Source: Monilinia fructicola (lineage: Eukaryota > Ascomycota > Leotiomycetes > Helotiales > Sclerotiniaceae). From it: a DNA stretch of 64,000 nt. The notes under the pieces were generated by a model. It did no database searches, had not been told where the DNA came from, and was given only the letters and a program-made list of their open reading frames with translations. This document shows, in pieces, positions 59,025 to 64,000 of the stretch. A program made the position numbers and the translations under genes. The first letter of the stretch is position 1. Each line of letters begins with the position of its first letter. The stretch covers positions 558,001 to 622,000 of the forward strand of contig VICG01000012.1 of assembly GCA_008692225.1 (NCBI GenBank). Direction: 5' to 3'.

Positions 59025-61550
59025 TACAAGCCCAGTAAGCTTCGTTTAGGAATTTTTCGAGTTGTGCCCTATATTGGCTATAACGTCACACTGTTTGAGG
59101 ATTTGATGGCTCTGTAACAAGAATGGGAGTTTCGCAACTTACGGCAGGTTTGAACCCGCTACAAGGTTGAATTAGACATAGAATATTTTACGGTGTTGAC
59201 TAGAGATATTGTAGGTAGGCATCAATTCCAAAGGTTAGAAATTTATGCGGCAAATATTTTGAGACAGGCGGCTAATTGACGAAACAGAGGAGTACAGAGG
59301 AGTGCTTCATAGCATCACACGAAGGACTGGCGCTAACGCTAGAAGAGGTCAGTGAGACATATTTTTCAACTACTATGAAGATATATATTGAGTCGATAAT
59401 GTCCTCAAAAATTGTCATAGTAGTCGATCACATTCTTTCGGGTAAAGAACAATACAGCTTTTCTTTGATCGTGCATCAGGAGACTTTCGTTTCGAATCCA
59501 ACCAGTATCTATTTTTAGAAACAGCATTTTATCATTTAAGCACACCCATCAAACACTCTTCTCTGCCCACGTCTTCACTCTTACACCGCTCTCTACTCTT
59601 CAAGTTGGATTCTCGACCACTAGATTCCAGCTTTATACTCAGTCTACCTAAATCTCTTCTTACCCTTGGGAGACCGCCTCTATCCAGCACATTCAGTGAG
59701 CCCGTAGCTGATTGTCAAAAGGCATACAAGTTTCGCTATGAATTCTTCTCAATGAATACCAACAACAATTGCAATTCCTGGAGGAGGAGAACAAGCAGAG
59801 ACAATCCCGCGTGCAAAAGGCAAAGATGTCGCAAAACGGCTCTTTTGTGTGTGGCTCTGTGGGGTCCCCCTGCCTTTTAGACACGCAGTTACAAATGTTA
59901 CGTAGGAGCATGACATCCAACTCGCATGGAGGAAAGACCGATTCAACGATATCACGCTGATTTCAGAAACGGTTCTTTTTATGTTGGAATAACATCTTTT
60001 TCTTCTCTTAAGACATAAATGGACCTGGAATAGGTGGACAGGGATTAGACGAAGCTGGGTATTGCGGTTCGAGAATGCAGGCAGTTCTCTCATAACTGAT
60101 TTGTGCTGGCACATGCAACGTCCAGGGATTAATAGAAAAGATGTTCTAGGCACGATCTAATACGCCCGATGTCGCCAGCCGTGCGGGTTCGTTCATTTTG
60201 GGTACTTTGAAGGCTTTCAGACGCATTCATCATTGCAACAAGAGTTGAAGAGTAACTTACTGAATCAATAGACATTATAATGCATTCACTATCACATTAC
60301 GAGAACTTCCAAGCTTCCCCTCCTCAAGCAGGCGCCCTATATTTATGTCGGCGGGAGTAATGATGCGTCTTTGCTCAATGCAGCTGCTGTGCCGCCGCCA
60401 CAATCGGGCACAGCCATTACATAAAGGATCTTTCACATTCTCCCTCCCTCCCTCCCCCGCTCTCACATACACGTGCCCAGCAGAAGTCCTATATCAAAAG
60501 TCTAGGCATCATCCATCATGATTTCCCCTCACTTTTCTAAACCGTCGCCACCAGCCTTATCACCTTACCCTATGATTCTCCATCCCAAACCTCACAAGTC
60601 ATAAAGCCTCCCCCGAAATCCTTCAGCCCCGTGTATCAGTTGGACTTCAGCAAGTCTTTTGGACCGATATGTTTGTTTCATTTGGATCTCCAAACTTATT
60701 TTAACCCCCCCGTCTGCATTTTTTCGCTTCTGAATAAGGGATCAATTGTCTTTTAGCAATATCCTTCGTTAGGAATGCCGGCTGCATTTTTAGTACAGCA
60801 TAATTGCTCTTTTTTTGAAGTCTTGGATAAAGAATTCAGTGGTAAGCTCAAGGCATGCTTGAGATAAGTGAAAGATTGCCTAGATTAAGTTCTGAGCTTA
60901 CTACTTCGCACAGCATACGAAGGTGTTGTGCTGCGGCATGGATTCCCTCGTATTGTCATTATATTGCACAAGGCAGATTGAAGAAATAGAACAACCCTTC
61001 ATGCTCGTGAGTTCGAATTACCCAGGTTTAAGTACACCTTTACTTATTTTCACTCGGAAATACTTACGGCCTCACGATTCTGGGTATGTTTGAAGGGGGG
61101 ATGATATATACCCAGATATCATCCTTGCCCTGAAGGATTCCTTCCTTTACCCTTCTAGAATAAGGCTTTACTGTCTGTGAATGTGGATACTCTTCTTCCC
61201 TTTCTACCCACCGAAGGTCCGAAGCACATGTCACGCCTCACAAAACCATAGCATATACAATCCGATATATGTATATTTATATTTCCATATCCCGTGTTTA
61301 TAATCCCCGTTGCGATCTTCTTAATCCTTGGCATCCTCGCTCGGTATCATATCACATCGTATGAAGAAGCAATTTTGTTGAACACTTGAAAGCTCTTATC
61401 TTCATGCTACGGTTTTGAATTGTTGACCAACAACTCTTGATAATATCATGGTATCCATCAACTACGTGGAATATCATACTGACCCGTCTCTTTTGAATCT
61501 TTTGCGTTAGCTCAAGGTCATAAAATCATATATATACCTGAGAATCCTTG
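59025..61550. other. Intergenic, no gene recognised
   Basis: Normal composition, short open frames only on both strands. The 3' few hundred bases would be promoter for the gene at 61551. Confidence 0.5.
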
Positions 61551-62635
61551 ATGTCCAACTCCAAATCTCCTTGCACCAACTCCTCATCTCCAGAATCTCT
61601 CTCTCAAAATAATAATGCAAACGAAAGCGATGATGATGGCTGGATAACGATGACCGAAATGACAATTTCTAGTAATGGAGATGTTGAATGCAGTTCGCCG
61701 CCCAGAGGCTTGAGATTACCACCAAGTTTGTCAAAGAATTCAAATCCCACTTCACCATTCAGAAAAGAGAGAATCTTACCTGCCAACAATTTGTATGTAC
61801 ATTACATCCAGTCTTCCAAAATTTAAGACAGCGCTGAGTATCCTAGCACGTATACATCCTCAACGCTCAACTTCGAAGCATTACCTGAAGCCTCACCTGA
61901 AGCCTTGCGTCATGTTGCGCTTGAGAGGATGATACATCACCGGGGTGTTGCAGAAAGTGAGCTCTGTTATGTGGTGAAGAACAGATGTAGGGATGATGTA
62001 CATAGGAGTTCAGATGTGGATGGGAAGTCCAATGAAGATGAGAACGAGACCAAGTCTAACGACACATTCGCCCCCATCATCACTCTCAACGCTATGAGTC
62101 CTAATCCCAATATCCATTCACCCCATCGATGCCAACTGTCCAGTTCCGACAAATGCCACACACCCCATACACCGCTACCATCTCAATACTCCTCTCCAAC
62201 ATACCTTTTACCCCCCGTCACTCCACACCCTTTAAGCTCAACCAACTCCTCCCCTGACCATCAAGCATCGCACCCCTTGAAAAAACAACCACCCACCACC
62301 AAGGCCACCCTCGCCCAATCATACATCCAGAAGAAGCACCGGCGCCTCAATCCAAAACTAGCAAAAAAGTCAAAAAAGCAAAACCAAAAACCAACCAAAA
62401 ACCACAACGGAACTCCATCGTCCAAGATGGAGGAAGCAAAACGACAGATCTCCCATCGGATATAGATACGGATATGCCACGATCATCCCCGCCGACCAAG
62501 TGCCCTTATACAAAATCAGTATCGGAGAAGAAAGAGTATGCGCATGGGTATGGTCATGATTATGATGATACGCATGCAGATTATAATGCTGAACACCACA
62601 AAGAAACTGACTTTGACAGCGACTCTGAATCTTGA
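61551..62635 (+). CDS. Disordered hypothetical protein, apparent frameshift in the 3' half
   Basis: Unrecognised. Exon 1 61551-61792 (MSNSKSPCTN), 54-nt intron 61793-61846 (GTATGT, CTAG), exon 2 from 61847. Joined, they read PANNFTYTSSTLNFEALPEA and then a helix-like stretch (EALRHVALERMIHHRG). The frame continues to a stop at 62465. However, the next frame carries a more convincing end from about 62370 on, acid-rich and finishing DFDSDSES with TGA at 62635. The switch must lie near the A-runs at 62360-62385. A one-base error, a real frameshift or an unseen intron would each explain it. Low complexity (Ser/Pro/Lys/Gln) throughout. Function unknown. Confidence 0.55.
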
Positions 62636-63485
62636 AATGGCATGAACGATAACAGCAATCACGATACGAGTGATGTTCCTTGGGGATCGATATCTACCTG
62701 ATCGATAGCCTCAAGGGAGTAAAGTAAGGAAGCGCATCTCGACCAAAAACGCTCGCAAGGGGAAAAAAACACACTCGGAGTTTGGGGACCACTGTTGGGG
62801 TTTGGATGGTTGCTTTCTCGTGTCCACTAGTGTTCTTTATGTGATGCTTTGTTATCAGGTGGGGAACGTGGGTTGCCTATGATTTTATGCAGGGTAGGGC
62901 TGCGAAAATGTTGGGAATGGGGGGTGTTGTGGTTCATGGAGTTTAATGGGTATGGCCATCGTCGGGGAAATTGCTGTGGATGGTTGGCAGAGTCGAGATG
63001 CAAGAGAGCTATCGGGTATTGGAGAGTTCGAAGAGGTTCGATAGGGCTTGGGGCGCTTGGAGGTATGCATCTTACTTTCGGGCTTCGAGATGGGATGTTG
63101 CATTATGATAGTAAAATGAATCAGCTGTATCAAAGTTCCGAGAAAGTTTCGATTTTGTGGTGTTATTCATTTGCACTATCTACAATATTGTAAGTCCGTG
63201 ATTCATGACTTCTAGTCAATCTTCTACGCTATTTGCATCTGCATCGCTTGCCTTCATTCAGTATGTGTACGCTCTATTTCCCAATCGACATTTTGTTCCT
63301 CAATACGTAGATCCTCGAACAGCTCAAAGGTACACATTTCTTGTAACAAATCCCCCAACTCCCAGAAATGAACAAACTCCCTTCTTCGGGTATCCTCCAT
63401 TTGTAAGCTAAAGAATAATCAATCAGTATGTTGTGGCTGCGCGTGGGCGCACATTCCTCCTAAATCATCCCCTCCCCCTTTGCAT
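62636..63485. other. Intergenic between convergent genes
   Basis: No domain in the open frames on either strand. Confidence 0.5.
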
Positions 63486-64000
63486 TTATTGATCTAGATC
63501 CGCACTGGCCTCTCTGCCGAAATATACATCTCCCTCGCCACTAACACCAGGGGCCCTCTTCTTACCAACTTTGGCTGAAATGTTTGACATGCCATCCATA
63601 AGACTTTCTTCATCATCGCTTTCACCTATTTCATGAAGTTGGCCAGATTCACCAAGGTCCGGACTTTGTTCTCTCATCTCGCTATTTCCCTCTCGCAACT
63701 CGTACTCTGGTGTAGCGGGAATTTGTGGCTCATCTGAATCCTGCATCTCGGAATCATCGTCAGAGTCAATGGGAGGGTGATTGTATGCAGAATCATCATT
63801 CAAGCCATCAGCTCCGAGCTGGAACCGAACATATGAAGAAGTTTCAATATTGGAGTCTTCATCATCCGATCGATCCTGAACATCGGCCATTTCAACATCT
63901 TCAGAATCTGAACTGGCATCAGCTTCGGGTTGTCGCACTTGCTGATCGTCACTGGAGTCTCCAACAATGTTTGTTCTGGCTGCCCCGGGGCCCCTATTTT
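63486..64000 (-). CDS. Acidic low-complexity protein, C-terminal part (continues past the window)
   Basis: Open on the minus strand from 64000 to TAA at 63486-63488; the in-frame sequence upstream of the first Met (63938) is still open, so the start is probably outside the window. The 171 visible residues are rich in Asp, Glu and Ser (DSEDVEMADV, DRSDDEDSN, DSDDDSEMQDSDE), end in ADLDQ, and contain one basic patch (KVGKKRAP). Such acidic tails are frequent in nuclear or nucleolar proteins, but nothing here identifies a family. Confidence 0.6.
   Translation of the reverse strand, partial: NRGPGAARTNIVGDSSDDQQVRQPEADASSDSEDVEMADVQDRSDDEDSNIETSSYVRFQLGADGLNDDSAYNHPPIDSDDDSEMQDSDEPQIPATPEYELREGNSEMREQSPDLGESGQLHEIGESDDEESLMDGMSNISAKVGKKRAPGVSGEGDVYFGREASADLDQ

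Overview
The window is nuclear DNA from a filamentous ascomycete. The genes have short introns (about 40-80 nt) with GTAAGT/GTATGT/GTGAGT donors. They include an Egh16-like secreted protein and a heterokaryon-incompatibility (HET) protein, both typical of Pezizomycotina. Gene islands of ordinary base composition alternate with very AT-rich blocks of decayed transposons whose changes are almost all C-to-T/G-to-A, as expected from repeat-induced point mutation (RIP). A Leotiomycete is my guess from the overall look; this was not tested.

Layout. 1-1244: 5' part of a minus-strand gene for a Gly/Ala-zipper, low-complexity protein. 1245-4383: microsatellite-rich spacer. 4384-about 23100: a 19-kb AT-rich block holding a minus-strand Ty3/gypsy element (5017-9631), a MITE, a complete LTR-bounded plus-strand chromovirus (11787-20417), a solo LTR and unassigned RIP debris. 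23100-30321: spacers full of short tandem repeats, a 198-bp hAT-type MITE with 8-bp target duplications, a second copy of the first MITE, and EMG1/NEP1 (26778-27585) carrying two frameshifting indels. 30322-31849: an AT-rich TIR element inserted in an 8-bp minisatellite. 31850-64000: the main gene island. It contains the Egh16-like protein (+), the HET protein (-), a mitochondrial AAA-type ATPase (-), a large disordered protein (+), the cohesin acetyltransferase ECO1 (-), COQ1 (-) and VMA12 (+) head to head, a disordered hypothetical (+) with an apparent frameshift, and the partial start of an acidic protein (-).

Housekeeping functions (rRNA methylation, cohesion, ubiquinone synthesis, V-ATPase assembly) lie mainly in the distal gene-rich half. 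The Egh16-like and HET genes sit nearest the transposon blocks. No operon logic applies; the only likely shared promoter is the 342-bp COQ1/VMA12 interval. The strongest unusual signals are: the TIR element whose removal exactly restores a minisatellite; the hAT MITE whose empty site is present elsewhere in the window; an unexplained 2.5-kb third coding region in the chromovirus; a broken copy of the essential gene EMG1; and short words (TACTCCGTA, TACCTAGGTA) recurring in the spacers. Exon coordinates were worked out by hand from splice motifs and reading frame.
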